The notes under the pieces: model-generated
The model's input: only the letters and a program-made list of their open reading frames with translations
Told to the model about the DNA's origin: nothing
Databases searched by the model: none
In this document: in pieces, positions 48,770 through 60,222 of the stretch
Layout of the letters: the number at the start of each line of letters is the position of its first letter
How positions within the stretch are numbered: the first letter of the stretch is position 1
Program-made: the position numbers and the translations under genes
From: Glycine soja
Lineage: Eukaryota > Streptophyta > Magnoliopsida > Fabales > Fabaceae
DNA length: 64,000 nucleotides
NCBI RefSeq assembly: GCF_004193775.1
Contig: NC_041004.1
Coordinates: 34,186,411-34,250,410, forward strand
Direction of reading: 5' to 3'

Positions 48770-49585
48770 TCAGGCCTTATTTGACATGAAATTTATGCCG
48801 GTTTGACCATTGTGAGTAAGAACTTCAAATTCTCCTGCAGTAAAAGACTGGTCTTTCTTGAAAATTGGGCGTCTAAGTTGGACATATCCACAGTAATCAA
48901 CTTCGTACACTTCAACATCCTTTTTGAATGAAGAAAGAGCCACCCCAACACCTTCCCCTACAAAAGGTGCAATGTAATTAGAATTCAGTTTGCAAAAATC
49001 AATTGCACACTTCAAAATAGAGCATTGAGCACCTTCTTCATTCATTGATCAACAGGTTTAGGTTCAAGCACTTTCTTGCTTTATAGTAGTAAATTCCATT
49101 CTTGATCATTTAATATAACATGGGGAGTAACTACAGAAAGATTGCATTCACAAATAAAAAGGTGCCTTTCCAGATAGAATGATGGACAAGAAGTTGAACA
49201 TTATACCGTGTGTGACAAGCAGCAAGTTCTCAGTATGATATTTGTCTGCAAGGTCCTTAACAATTTGCTTATATCTTGGCCTTGTGTGCAAATTGGGATC
49301 TTCTTCCCACTTGGGCAACTGAAGTTCCTCAAGCAAAAAAAATTTCACCAGGACTAATAATGTTTGCATACTTTATACAATTGTCAAGTGTGCCAAAAAT
49401 TCACAATTGAAAATGAAGATGATGAAGTCCTCTATACCTCTTTATAGACCCTTTCCACATTCTTATCCACTGTCCCTGCCGGAAGCATGGCCTTACGCTC
49501 CGATATATTGAAGCCCCAATTTCCATCCTTAGGAGCCACCTCAAGTCTGATCGCGTTCCTGCTCATCATTTCACATAACAGAAAC
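48770..49585 (-). pseudogene. Histidine phosphatase (phosphoglycerate-mutase-like) gene lacking exon 1
   Basis: Three minus-strand exons are seen, 49585-49438, 49327-49207 and 48957-48770, with GT-AG borders. They encode CEMMSRNAIRLEVAPKDGNW, GFNISERKAMLPAGTVDKNV, RPRYKQIVKDLADKYHTENL followed by LLVTHG, then EGVGVALSSFKKDVEVYEVD and GQTGINF before a TGA. LLVTHGEGV is the second catalytic His region of the branch 2 histidine phosphatase family. The exon that would carry the RHG catalytic motif was not found in the 2 kb upstream, which is AT-rich and filled with MITEs. It is therefore a 5'-truncated pseudogene, or exon 1 is unusually distant. The visible exons have no stop codons. Confidence 0.75.
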
Positions 49586-50642
49586 CTGCAGTTGTGGAAG
49601 TGAGGATTAGAATTTTATAAACTCAATAGCTGATATATCTACTCAGCATTTGTAAGTATTGTTAAATTTTTTATTAAAGAGAAGTATGAAACACCATGTT
49701 ATCCTTTCTCTCACAAAACTATACAATTCTAATTCTGCAGATGAAACTGAACCCCTATGATACAATGTGTGCAGAGTGTATGCATGCAGTCTTCACCACT
49801 AGGCCAAAGTTTAAATTTCGACATGTATCCCTCAAAGGAAAACATCCCAAATGAACAAATCAAACATAATCATCTCGTGCAGCAATGTTTAAATTTCGAC
49901 ATTGTTTTTTAATCATAGTGAATTTTTCCATGATCCCTTTCCAACAAGACTATATTATTCAAGAGCATGGTCAGAGTCATATCCAGATAGTACCATGCAA
50001 AAAATAAAAATGCCTAACTGATTTTCCTCTTTTCAATTTTTTAAGGTAAACATTGCATAAATTTAATTAGAATATAGTATGAGTTTAATTTCTACGTATG
50101 GTCATTGAAAAAACAATCATTTTGATCCTTAAAGTATTAACTTTCTCTTAAATAATCTTAAAAAAAATGAAATTATATAAAAAGTCCTTTAAATTATTAG
50201 AACCGTGCTACATAGTCCCTTAAGTATTGAAAAGAATCCTTTAAATCAGTCTCTCAACGTTGGTAAAATATACCAATACAAGGACTAAATTGAGGGATAT
50301 TTAATACTTTAGAGACTACTTGTAAAATTGAGTAATGGTAAATTCTCTTATTATATCTTCTAGAAATTCTCCTCCTACCTTTTTTTTTATAAATATAAAA
50401 TAAAAAGTAAAAATATTTATTATCTTGAAAATATAAATCATAATTAAAACTTACCTCATAACTTAGTAGGAAGATTAAGAATTATTCTGATTTTATTAAT
50501 TTAGAGTGTGTTTGGTTTAGAGGGTGAAAATAAAAAAATTAATTAAAGTATAAAAGATATGAGTTTCACAAAAAAAAAGTAGTACAAAATTTCTTCTCAA
50601 TATTATTTCTCCCCTTCATTCCAAACACACCATCAAGGACTA
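49586..50642. other. AT-rich DNA, no gene seen
   Basis: Expected position of the missing phosphatase first exon, but no frame with an RHG motif is present. No other structure was recognised. Confidence 0.55.
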
Positions 50643-50915
50643 CTCCTTTCTAATTATAAGACATTTTTCAGAATTTTTTTTGTCTATTTATATAATTAGT
50701 TTTTAATTTCTAAATGTTTTTATTATTTTTTCCTTCCTTATCCTTACTCAATTAATCAATTATTCTCTCTCCAAACATTAATATAAAGTAATTAATGGGA
50801 CATTAATATAAAGTAATTAATGGGACATAGAGAGAAAAAAAAATGCAAATTAAACTAATTAATTTTCTTAAGGAAAATGAATTAATTGAGTTGAGTGAGT
50901 CTTATAATTAGGGAG
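50643..50915. mobile_element. Stowaway-type MITE
   Basis: A 273-bp element flanked by TA on each side (50641-50642 and 50916-50917). The termini are CTCCTTTCTAATTATAAGAC on the left and GTCTTATAATTAGGGAG on the right, inverted repeats typical of Tc1/mariner-derived Stowaway MITEs. It contains a direct duplication of about 27 bases (ACATTAATATAAAGTAATTA) at 50776-50827. Confidence 0.8.
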
Positions 50916-51559
50916 TAATTAACGTGATGGGGTAATACTTGACGGATCAAATTGATGGTTTATTCATTAGATAACGTACTAAAGCGCATACTCTTGGTAA
51001 ATTGTTTGGACAAAATACTCACACCAAAAGTTTTTAAGTAGTCTTTTTGAAAAGAAAAAAAACTTATAATTTTGTCCATAATAAATTGACGAATTATTTT
51101 TTTGAATTTCTAATAGTTTTTTTTCCGATTAAATTCTTAATAAAGTAAAATAAAATATTTTTGTTTAAGTTATTCTAATATTTTTTTTACTTTAGTTCTC
51201 ATAAAGTTTTTTTTTTCATTTTGTATTTGTTTGTTTAAAAAATATTTGATAAAAGCTGATAACAAATAATCTACATATTTTAGGGACAAGTGTGATTTTT
51301 TTTTAAAAAAAATAACTAAGAAATAATAAGGATAAAAAATAATATTTTATTTTTGTTTTATTATGTACTTGATGCCAAAAACAAATTATTAGGGACTCAA
51401 CAAAATTTGCTAATTTATTATTATGCACAAAAAACATATTTAATAAAAAAATTACTTTAATGTAAATGTGCCAAAAGCATACAATAACAAAAAAATACAT
51501 TTGTTCTTATATATAAGAAACAAATAAGAACATTTCTTTGTTTCTAAATATAAGAAAGA

Positions 51560-51963
51560 CTTAATTCTATATTTGATTCCTTAGTTATATTTTAAGATTC
51601 AATTTAATCTCTCAATTATTAAAATATTCAATTTGGTCCCTCAATTGTTTAAAATGAAATAATTATACTCTTTTCGTCAAATTCTTTACTTAGACATTGA
51701 TACTTTCTGCATTGGTTGTCAAGAAACCAATGTAAAAGGTTGTCTTCAAGTTTTACTCAAATTAAGTCTTTTACATCGGTTGTTAAGCATCAATTAAAAA
51801 AATACATTTTACATCGGTTGTGTTGACAACCGATGCAAAAAGTACCAAATTCAATCAAATAATTATCAGATATGACAAAAAGGGTATAATTGTGTCATTT
51901 TAAACAATTGAAGGACCAAATCGAACCTTAAAATATAATTAAGAGACAAATTATATAATTAAG
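51560..51963. mobile_element. Foldback MITE with palindromic core
   Basis: Inverted arms of about 120 bp: CTTAATT..TATATTTTAAG.TTC..TTTGGTCC.TCAATTG and TTTAAAATGA blocks on the left are mirrored at 51840-51963. The core (51705-51835) repeats a TACATCGGTTGT-type motif in both orientations, ending GTTGTGTTGACAACCGATG. No coding sequence and no target duplication determined. Confidence 0.7.
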
Positions 51964-52159
51964 CCTATCAGAAAACATAAGCAAGAACAAAAAGAATGGT
52001 GATGAATGCAACCTCTAGTTTTGTGGTTCATTCGTTACCACCAGAACCACCATACTATGGCAATTTTGGCATAGCACTAAGCCTTTGAGAAAAACTTATA
52101 GGAAAAGTTGCTTAACTTTTACAGCCTAGGAATCTTGTTAAGGAGGATATGGTGACAAT

Positions 52160-52750
52160 TAAGGGTGGCAATGTGGGCCTTAGCCCAATGAGCCGACTTG
52201 CCAAAAATGGTAGGATAAGCTAGATCACATTGGCCCGCCTGCCTAGCCCGCCAACCCAGTGGGCCAACAACGGGGTGGGTTGGCCCGCCGACCACCCATA
52301 CCATATATATAAGAAAAATGTAAATAATAATAGATGTTTAGCCTTTGGATTGTCACTTTGTATTTCTTAAAGTTTATAGTGTTATTCAAAAAAATAAAAT
52401 ACATATTTGTTATTGTTTTATATTATTTTATAAATTCAATTCCTTTAATACTAATAGAAAAAATTGTATTAAAATCAAAATTTGGATAAACAATTAATAT
52501 ACTTTACATTTTCTAACTAAATTTATTCATTTGCATTAATTTTATAAAATAAGATATTAAAACTTCCGTTTTCTTTTTTCTCCCTTTTTTTTAATTTATG
52601 TTGGGTTGGCCCGCTAACCCATCCTAAGTAGGGCGGATCAGGATTTTTAGCTCGCCATTAAAAGGCAGGCTAGCCCGCTTTTCTTGTTTTTGGTGGGCTA
52701 GTCGCGGTGTGGGGCAAAACAAGTTGAGCTAGATCACTTTGCCTCCCCTA
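52160..52750. mobile_element. hAT-type MITE with 8-bp target duplication
   Basis: A 591-bp element flanked by perfect GTGACAAT at 52152-52159 and 52751-52758. Its termini are TAAGGGTGGCAATGTG and, read on the minus strand, TAGGGGAGGCAAAGTG. The GGCCCGCC/GGGCGG-rich subterminal stretches resemble plant hAT derivatives. It is a different family from the hAT MITE at 4396-4799. Confidence 0.88.
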
Positions 52751-52789
52751 GTGACAATCAAGTATTAAATAGGAAATTGACTTTTTACA

Positions 52790-54200
52790 AAATTTATGCT
52801 AGCTTCAATGGCCTTTGAACACTTATGTCAACCATGGAGGAAGTGTTTAGTTGTCAAGATTTTAGGGAAGAGCATAGGGTTTCTACCTATGCATGAGAAG
52901 ATGAGATCTAGATGGAAATTAGAAGGCAACTTTAATTTGATTGTCATAAAAAATAGATATTTTATGGTAACTTTTGACATGGAAGTGGATAGGGATAAGG
53001 AAGTTAATGGTGAGCCATGGATGATCTTTGATCATTATCTCACTATTCTTCCTTGGGATCCATATTTTTTAACTTTAGAGTCAAAGGTGGATAAAATCCT
53101 AGCCTAAGTTTGCTTTCTTGGGCTAGGTATTGGAGAGGATGTATGGAGATTGGTGAATGAAGCCTTTATGTTTGGCTACCTAGATGCAAGCATTCTTGAT
53201 ATTCTTTTGGTGTTAATTCCTAAAGTGGATCATCCTTCCCACCAGAAGGAATTTAGCCTAATTAGTCTTTGTAATGTGTCCTACAAGATCATCACTAAAG
53301 TCAGTGACAAGGTTGCGACCATTTTTAAATGATCTAATTGGTCCATTCCAAGGGAGTTTCATTCTTGGAAGAGGTATTATAGATAGTGATATTCTTGCAC
53401 AATAAGTTATCCACCATATTCACATAAATAGGAGAAAAATTGGTTTCTTAGCTATTAAAATTGATTTGGAGAAGATGTTTGATAGAGTTAAATGGTCATT
53501 TTTTGAAGAGACTTAAGGATTTTGGGTTTCCTCCCATTATTATTCATTTGATCATTGAGGAGTTACCAAATCAAATTTGCGAGTTCTTTGGAATGGCTTC
53601 CAGTTTGGTAATTTTTCTCCAAGTATGAGCCTATGGCAATAAGACCCCTCTCTCCCCTATCTCTTTGTGTTTTGTATGTAGAAACTAGCTATTAAAATTC
53701 ACGAGCTTACAAACCAAAAAGATTGGCTTCCCATGACACTCTCTAGGGGACCCTTCTTTATCTCATTTATTTTTTGTAGATGATATTTTGTTGTTTGCAT
53801 GGCCTCTAGAGACCAAGATAGGTAAGTGAAGTCTACTCTCTCTCATTTTTGTAAGGATGAGGCCTTAGAATAAATTTGGACAAGTCTGGATATTTTTTCT
53901 AGGCATATAGAAAGTGGCATTATTGAAGATATGGAGAACATTTTGGGGTTCAAAAGAGCAACTTCGATTGGCAAGTATCTAGGTTACCGTTCGATTTTTG
54001 GGAGAACAAATATTTCAAATTTTCTCATGTTGTTGAGAAGATTATATCCAACCTTATATCTTGGAAAAGTAAACTTTTGAACAAAATTAGACAAGTGTTC
54101 CCTATGAAATCAATTGTTAGTTCCATTCCTATCCACATTATGCAGTCATATTCGTCAATGTATACCTTTGCAACAAGATGGACCAATTAAGTTGTAATTG
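52790..54200 (+). pseudogene. LINE retrotransposon remnant with internal deletion
   Basis: The first segment (52796-53107) encodes a DUF4283-like N-terminal region (WKLEGNFNLIVIKNRYFMVT, GEPWMIFDHYLTILPWDPYF). About 40 bases later the sequence jumps into reverse transcriptase (LVLIPKVDHPSHQKEFSLIS, IKIDLEKMFDRVKW, SPYLFVFCM and a mutated FVDDILLF-like block near 53778). The zinc knuckle and endonuclease are missing, so several kilobases were deleted, and stops and frame changes abound. No poly(A) tail or target duplication was found. Confidence 0.8.
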
Positions 54201-54702
54201 TTGAAGCAAAAACCTTATGAACCAAAATGCTTTAATGACAACAAACTTTTAAGAAGTAAATTTTAAGTCCTTTAGACTTGTGCTACTAATGGTTTGCCTT
54301 AAAGTGCTTGTAAAAGACATGACTTGATTAAAAAGAATGAAGAAAGGTGTGAAGTATTGGCCGACAACAAAGATGTTCCTAGTTTGGAGTTTGTCTAATC
54401 TCATAAGCAAGATACTAAAAGTAGAAGTGTAGATATCAAAAGTTGCATATGACTAGCAGCATAATTCTGGAGGTAACTTCAGTTAAAGGGCACACATCAG
54501 AAGCTACACATGATTAGAGTATAATCAAAATATACATTGCAAAAAGAACAGCGAAGACAAATGTATCTACACAATTTAGAACCACGCACTAGAAGCAAAA
54601 AAGGGAGAAAAGATGTAGCAGTGTACTTAAGCATTGCATATGAAGAAACAAGCTCTCTAGAAGACCCGAATCATGCTGGAGAAGAAAGTTTGTTATCAAC
54701 CA
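54201..54702. other. Unassigned sequence before the gypsy element
   Basis: No recognised gene. A frame of 96 codons spans into the adjacent LTR and has no family signature, so it is unlikely to be real. Confidence 0.4.
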
Positions 54703-55549
54703 AAATGATGCAATCCAACCCCCCAAGAGCATCGGATAGAAGACTTCAAGAAGATTGGACCAAATATGCAAGAGAAGGCCCTAGGGTTCTCATGAACCTT
54801 AGGGTAGATTTTGGGTCCATGGGCTAAGTATGAGTCCACTTATCTTTGTACATATTAGATTAAGGTTTCATTATTTTTGGGCCTTGTATTTAGGGCTTCA
54901 TAATGTAGGTAGGGTATCCTAGAAATATAGGATTTTTTAGCCCTTGTATTTTAGGGCACCTAGACTAGTTTTTGTATTAGGGGTAGTTTTGTAATTTCAC
55001 ATGCATTAAGTGAATATTTGATGTGTGTTGGGAAATAAATTTAATTGAATTGGGAGAAGCCCAATCCAATTAAATTTTAGAAAGGGAGTTAAGCATTTGT
55101 TTGCTACACCCTATTGCCACATCATATAGTCACACTCTGTGCATGTCTTTCATGTTTTACATGCCTTATCACACTTAAGCACACTTAGTGGAAAATCTTG
55201 AACTTGATCTTGGATTAGCGGGCTGAACCATAGTTAAAATTCACTAATCATAATTAGTGAAATTTTGGCTCCACAAATTCAATTTCAAATTCAAGTGAAA
55301 TTTGAATAGAAATTCAAATTTGCCTCCAATTTTGTGTGACACTTTTGACTATAAATAGAGGTCATATGTGTGCATTTTTTGAACTTTGATCATTTGAGAA
55401 TTACATTTCAAAGTTCAGACCTCATTTGAGGTACAAAATTTCGTGCTCCTTCTCTCCCTCTCCCTCCACTCATCTTCTCCTACCTTCAAGCTCTTATCCA
55501 TGACTTTCTATGGTGGTGAGCTTCTTCTCGACTCATCTTCTCCTTGAAG
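54703..55549 (+). repeat. Gypsy 5' LTR
   Basis: Matches 57026-57876 over its full length with scattered substitutions and small indels. It contains CTATAAATAGAGG (about 55350) as a likely TATA box. Similarity ends abruptly at CTCCTTGAAGT, so the LTR 3' edge may have been lost in one copy. Confidence 0.85.
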
Positions 55550-55739
55550 TATTCAAGAGAAGACGACTTCTTCCCCTTCCTCTAGTGGAAGTGAAGATGA
55601 AGTAAGGGGTGAAGAGTCTAGTGAGGAAGTCTACCCCCATGAAGAAAGTGACCTCCTAATGGTTAGAAGGCTCCTTGGAGGTCAATCATGTGATCTATCT
55701 CAATCCCAAAGAGAGAACATCTTTCATACATGATATAAA

Positions 55740-57060
55740 ATTTTAGATAAAACTTGTTCTCTCATTATGGATAATGGATCTTGTTGCAATTGTTGTAGTA
55801 CAAGATTAGTTTCCAAGTTGAACCTTACTATCATTCCCCACCCAAAACCTTATAAACTTCAATGGCTTAATGAGCAAGGGGAAATGATAGTTAACCAACA
55901 AGTGAAGGTATATTTCTCCATTGGGACATATAAGGATGAAGTTAATTGTGATATAGTTTCCATGGAGGCAGGGCATATTCTTTTAGGAAGGCAGGCCATG
56001 GCAATTTGATAGGAAGATAATTTACAATGGCCTAACTAATGTGATTATCCTTACCCATCTTGGCACTAAATTTGTGTTGCATCCTCAAACACCTTCACAG
56101 GTGGCCAAAGATCAACTAACTATGAAAAATAAGATGGATGAAGAAGAAAAACTAGAAAAACAAAAGAAAAATAAGGATAGTGAGGCCTTGTCTTCAAAGG
56201 CCAAGGGGAAAGAAAAAGAGGAAAAAGATTCCTTTAAGAAGATTGTTAAGAAGGAAAATCATTTTTCAACAAAAGGTGATATTAAAAGAGCACTCCTTCT
56301 TAAACAATCTTTCTACCTTTTCCTATCAAGGGAAACATCCCTTAGCACTGTCATACCTCTTGAGCTTGAGGTTATTCCTCAAGTAAAGGAGTTATTGGAT
56401 GAGGGTTTGGTTCATAAGAGCTTAACTTGTTGTGCTTTGTTGGTGCCCAAAATAGGTATTATGAGGCATCGAATCCCTATGATAGGTGATATGATGAATG
56501 TGTTGAGTGGTGTAACCCTCTTTTGTAAAATCACCCATGCATCTAACATCTTCATGATTCAATACAAACCTAGATGCTCATATGGGACACCTTAGGTTTG
56601 TCATACTTTTTGGTAGGAGTAATCAACATGAAAATATAAAAAGATACATTTTATTGTATTACTTTCCTTAATTTTTTAAATGGTGATCAAGGGGTTCCCA
56701 CGAGCCCTAAGAAAATAAAGGTCATTCCTGAGTGGCCCACTCCACCAAGTATAAGGAAAATTTGGGGCTTCCATGACTTAACAAAATTTTACAAAAGGTT
56801 TGTCTCACATTTTTCTATAATTGTAGCACCACTCATTGAGTTGGTGAGGAACCATATTCCCTCATGGGAAGATGCCCCAGAAATGGGTTTCCAGACCTTA
56901 CCTTACTCTAACATACCAAACACCACTAATATATGTTTTTATTCTTTTTACAAGTGTTAAGGGAAGAAGCCCAGAGTTTGAAGAACCTATGGATTTGAGG
57001 TCAAATCCTTTTCAAGGGGGAGAGAATGATGCAATCCTACCCCCCAAGGGCATTGGATAG
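55740..57060 (+). pseudogene. Gypsy pol remnant: protease and reverse transcriptase pieces
   Basis: 55767-56009 encodes the aspartic protease (DNGSCCNCCSTRLVSKLNL and AGHILLGR). The usual catalytic context is altered to DNGS. A Lys/Glu-rich stretch follows (56101-56240), then PQVKELLDEGLVHKSLTCCA from the reverse transcriptase start. After a deletion, FHDLTKFYKRFVSHFSIIVA marks the end of the polymerase and start of RNase H, followed by PMDLRSNPFQGGEND at the polypurine tract. The polymerase active site is missing. Confidence 0.8.
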
Positions 57061-57876
57061 AAGACTCCAAGAAGATTGGGCCAAAGATGCAAGAGAAGGC
57101 CCTAGGGTTCTCATGAGCTTTAGGGTAGATTTTGGGCCCATGGACTAAGTATGAGCCTACTTATCTTTGTACATATTAGATTAATGTTTCATTATTTTCG
57201 GGCCTTGTATTTAGGGCTCCATAATGTAGGTAGGGTACCCTAGAAATGTAGAATTTTTCAGCCCTTGTATTTTAGGGTACCTAGACTAGTTTTTGTATTA
57301 GGGGTAGTTTTGTAATTTCACATGCATTAAGTGAATATTTGATGTGTGTGTTGGGAAATAAATTTAATTGAATTGGGAGAAGCCCAATCCAATTAAATTT
57401 TAGAGGGGGAGGTGAGCATTTGCTTGCTACATTCCATAGTCACACTTTGTGCATGTCCTTCATGCTTTACATGCCTCATGACACCTAAGAACACTTAATG
57501 GAAAATCTTGGACTTGATCTTGGATTAGTGAGCTGAACCATAGCTAAAATTCACTAATCATAATTAGCGAAATTTTTGGCTCCACAATTTGGCTCCACAA
57601 ATTTAATTTCAAATTCAAGTGAAATTTAAATAGAAAATCAAATTTGCCTCCAATTTTGTGTGACACTTTGGCTATAAATAGAGGCCATGTGTGTGCATTT
57701 TTTGAACTTTGATCATTTGAGAATTACATTTCAAAGTTCAGACCTCATTTGAGGCACAAAATTTCGTGATCCTTCTCTCCCTTTCCCTCCACTCATTTTC
57801 TCCTACCTTCAAGCTTTTATCCATGACTTCCTATGGTGGTGAGCTTCTTCTTGACTCATCTTCTCCTTGAAGTGGC
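57026..57876 (+). repeat. Gypsy 3' LTR
   Basis: Direct repeat of 54703-55549, starting TGATGCAATCC and containing GCTATAAATAGAGG (about 57671). Differs from the 5' LTR by a small duplication of TTTGGCTCCACAA near 57585. Confidence 0.85.
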
Positions 57877-58246
57877 GTCTCTAATAATATTTCTTCCTTC
57901 TCCATTCCACTGCCATTCATCTTTAAGAAGAAAATGACTCCATTGATGAAGAAGATTCAAGGCCTACAAGCTCCACATGGAGCTACATAAAAAAAGACAA
58001 GAAAAGTTCTCTTATAGAAGCTGTAATGAATAGAGGAAAAATTACGTCTGCTGAAGACACATTTCTTTGAAGTAACAAACTTATGACTATGTTGGAAAAA
58101 GGAGACGTCATGAGCTACTAACAATAACAAGCACCAATGTCCAAAAGTTTGAATTTAAATTCTATGCAAGCTATTCTAGCTAAGGAACCAGGTGTATTGA
58201 TGGATACTACACACAACAAATCTCCTTGACCTACAAGCCTCTTAAC
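57877..58246. other. Unassigned sequence
   Basis: 370 bases after the gypsy LTR without a recognised gene or repeat. Part may be the end of the LTR that is missing from the other copy. Confidence 0.4.
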
Positions 58247-58385
58247 ACTACTAAAAAAATTAGTTTCAATGATTGAAGCTCAACGGTCCTCTCAAACCCG
58301 TCATTATTTTTTAAACGGTGGCATTTTGGTAAATAGAAGGAACATTTCAAAGTTGTTTTTAGAAAACCGTCTTGAATAAGGTGAG
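58247..58385 (+). mobile_element. Possible CACTA terminus
   Basis: CACTACTAAAAAAATT resembles a CACTA end, followed by alternating short motifs AACGGTCCTCTC, CCGTCATT, AACGGTGGC and AACCGTCTTG like subterminal repeats. No opposite terminus was found, so the element's extent is unknown. It sits immediately upstream of a captured-looking gene fragment. Confidence 0.45.
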
Positions 58386-58429
58386 TTTTTATTTTTACTG
58401 TGATTGCTTAGCTCGCGCCCTAACCTTCA

Positions 58430-58845
58430 TGGACTCCGCTCAGTCTGTCTTTGAACTTCTCTCTCAAACGCGTCGTCAAGTCCCTCAAGGTCTGCAATGC
58501 CATCACCCTCGGCTGCGATGCCGTTAAGAATCTTCGGTGCCTCACCGAGATCGTCATCGTGGTCCTCAAACGAATGCCCTTCGATGACGGCCAGGTCAGC
58601 TGCACCAAGAAGGCGCTCTCTGCCCTTGTCACCATCAAGTTGCATGACGACAATAATGTATCCACCAAGGGAACCGAACGCACCCGTTTCTTCAGCCACC
58701 GCGCCGAAAACACCACCACCGACACCACTAAATACAAGTTGTTGTTATGGAGCATGGCCAAGAACTGATCAGCGACAAAGCAAATCCACGTGATGATGTC
58801 AAATCTGATAGTGCCATGTGGTGCGGATTCCTAGAGATTGGCATA
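58430..58845 (+). pseudogene. ROH1/BPS1-like (DUF793) gene fragment
   Basis: An open frame, notably GC-rich compared with surroundings, reads VVKSLKVCNAITLGCDAVKN, LTEIVIVVLKRMPFDDGQVS followed by CTKKALSALV, TERTRFF and LLLWSMAKN, then TGA where a Trp codon is expected, then SATKQIHVMMSNLIVPCGA. This matches the middle of plant DUF793 proteins related to BYPASS1 and ROH1 (xx-VCNAI, DGQ..AKKALSALV, WSVAKNWSAAKQ). Both ends of the protein are missing. It adjoins a CACTA-like terminus, suggesting transposon capture. Family assignment is from recall of these motifs. Confidence 0.65.
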
Positions 58846-59983
58846 ACCTATCTACATGATGAGCACCAGATCTAAAGAAGTTGGAGGTGTCGCTCTCCCT
58901 CAAGTGCTACAACCATTTGCTCTTCCTGCTGGGGGGAATGATATAGAAAATAGGTAAAGTTTTTTAACACAATTGTTGCTCCATTTAGTTAGATTGTATG
59001 ACCAAATTGGTGTACATTAGGTTTTGGGGATTGGATTTTTCTCAATGACTTATCATTCTTCTTTTCAAGTGTTAATTTTTTAATTGTCCCTTAATGAGAG
59101 GGATGAAAATTACTTGATAATTCTCAGAATGTATAAATGCCTTTATCACAAACTCACTCATGACTATGGATTTCCTTTCACTTGCATGGTGTAGCCTCTG
59201 CAGCCTAAGCCACTACGTGGATTAATTCTTATACTTGATAATGACTCTATGAAGCAATTAGAGCCTGGTAGCCTGAATGCTCTTCCTTCGATGAGTCAAA
59301 TTGCTTCAAATATATTGCAATAGAATAATTCTAAATCCTTTTACTATATCTTTCTATTAATTCTCTTATTGGTTAAACAAAAAATCTATTGAATTTTTTT
59401 GATGTTTTTACTCTTAATTTTTATCGTGGAGTATTAGAAGACTAATAAGAGGATGTAACATTACTTGTATTAATGTTATTCAACCTACCCATTTGTGATA
59501 AATATTTATGAAACTTTGCATAAGATGAAAAGGAGTGCCAGAATGGATGGTGCAAATTTTGGGTCATTCCTAGCATGGAAGTCTATTAATGTAAAGGTAA
59601 GAAATTATAAGCCAGAAGTAAGTGATTCTATATTGAGAAGCAATCTTTCATGACTAATTTTTGTATACATATTTTGTTCATCTTGTGTTTTTTCAGTCAT
59701 GGATATGGAAGCAGCAAGCGATGCATCCTGAATTGAATGACAACAGCTATTTTCGAAAGAAATGGGTATGTAATCTTATGATCTCTACCAACATGTGTAT
59801 TATATAATTATCAGTTCGATTGGCAACAACAAGCAGGTTTGTTGTGATCACCATGCAGATGCCTTGGAAGTAGCTCATACCATTGAAAAGTGTCTCAATA
59901 AAATAAAGATGAAGAGAAAAGACAATCAGAGGTTGCAAAGAGCAGAGGTGCATGCAGCAATATTAGTTGCTAGGGGTTGCAAT

Positions 59984-60161
59984 TGTTAAGGAAAAAGAGA
60001 GAGAAAGCAAGAAAATAATAGGTTTAATCTGTGAAAGGCATGGAATTGCACTCACACATACGCATGTTCACAAGCCTTTTTATTTATAACAGAAAGTATG
60101 CATATTCCATGTGTCTAAAACAAGGAAATAACTACCACTAATAGGAATTACTATTCTAACA
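59984..60161 (-). repeat. Copia 3' LTR (178 bp)
   Basis: Direct repeat of 63730-63907, starting TGTTAAGGAAAAAGAG and ending ACTATTCTAACA. Next to it the purine-tract region ATTCCCCTTTAATTCCTATTC is duplicated in tandem at 60161-60200. Confidence 0.92.
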
Positions 60162-60222
60162 TTCCCCTTTAATTCCTATTCTAACATTCCCCTTTAATTC
60201 CTATACAAACAACAACATTACA

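Larger units (their letters stand above)
54703..57876 (+). mobile_element. Ty3/gypsy retrotransposon, internally deleted
   Basis: Two direct repeats of about 850 bases bracket a 1.5-kb interior with gypsy protease and polymerase remnants. The left LTR starts TGATGCAATCC at 54703 and the right one at about 57026, directly after a purine tract (AAGGGGGAGAGAA), which is the expected polypurine tract. The interior lacks gag, most of reverse transcriptase and integrase. Target duplications were not identified because the LTR 3' ends are unclear. Confidence 0.85.

Noticed and set aside
54537..54827. 96-codon frame entering the gypsy LTR
   Set aside because: It crosses the LTR boundary and the same LTR sequence at 57026 does not keep it open with a conserved start.
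58420..58793. Open frames on other strands over the DUF793 fragment
   Set aside because: GC-rich coding sequence leaves several frames open; only the plus-strand frame with VCNAI and WSMAKN matches a family.
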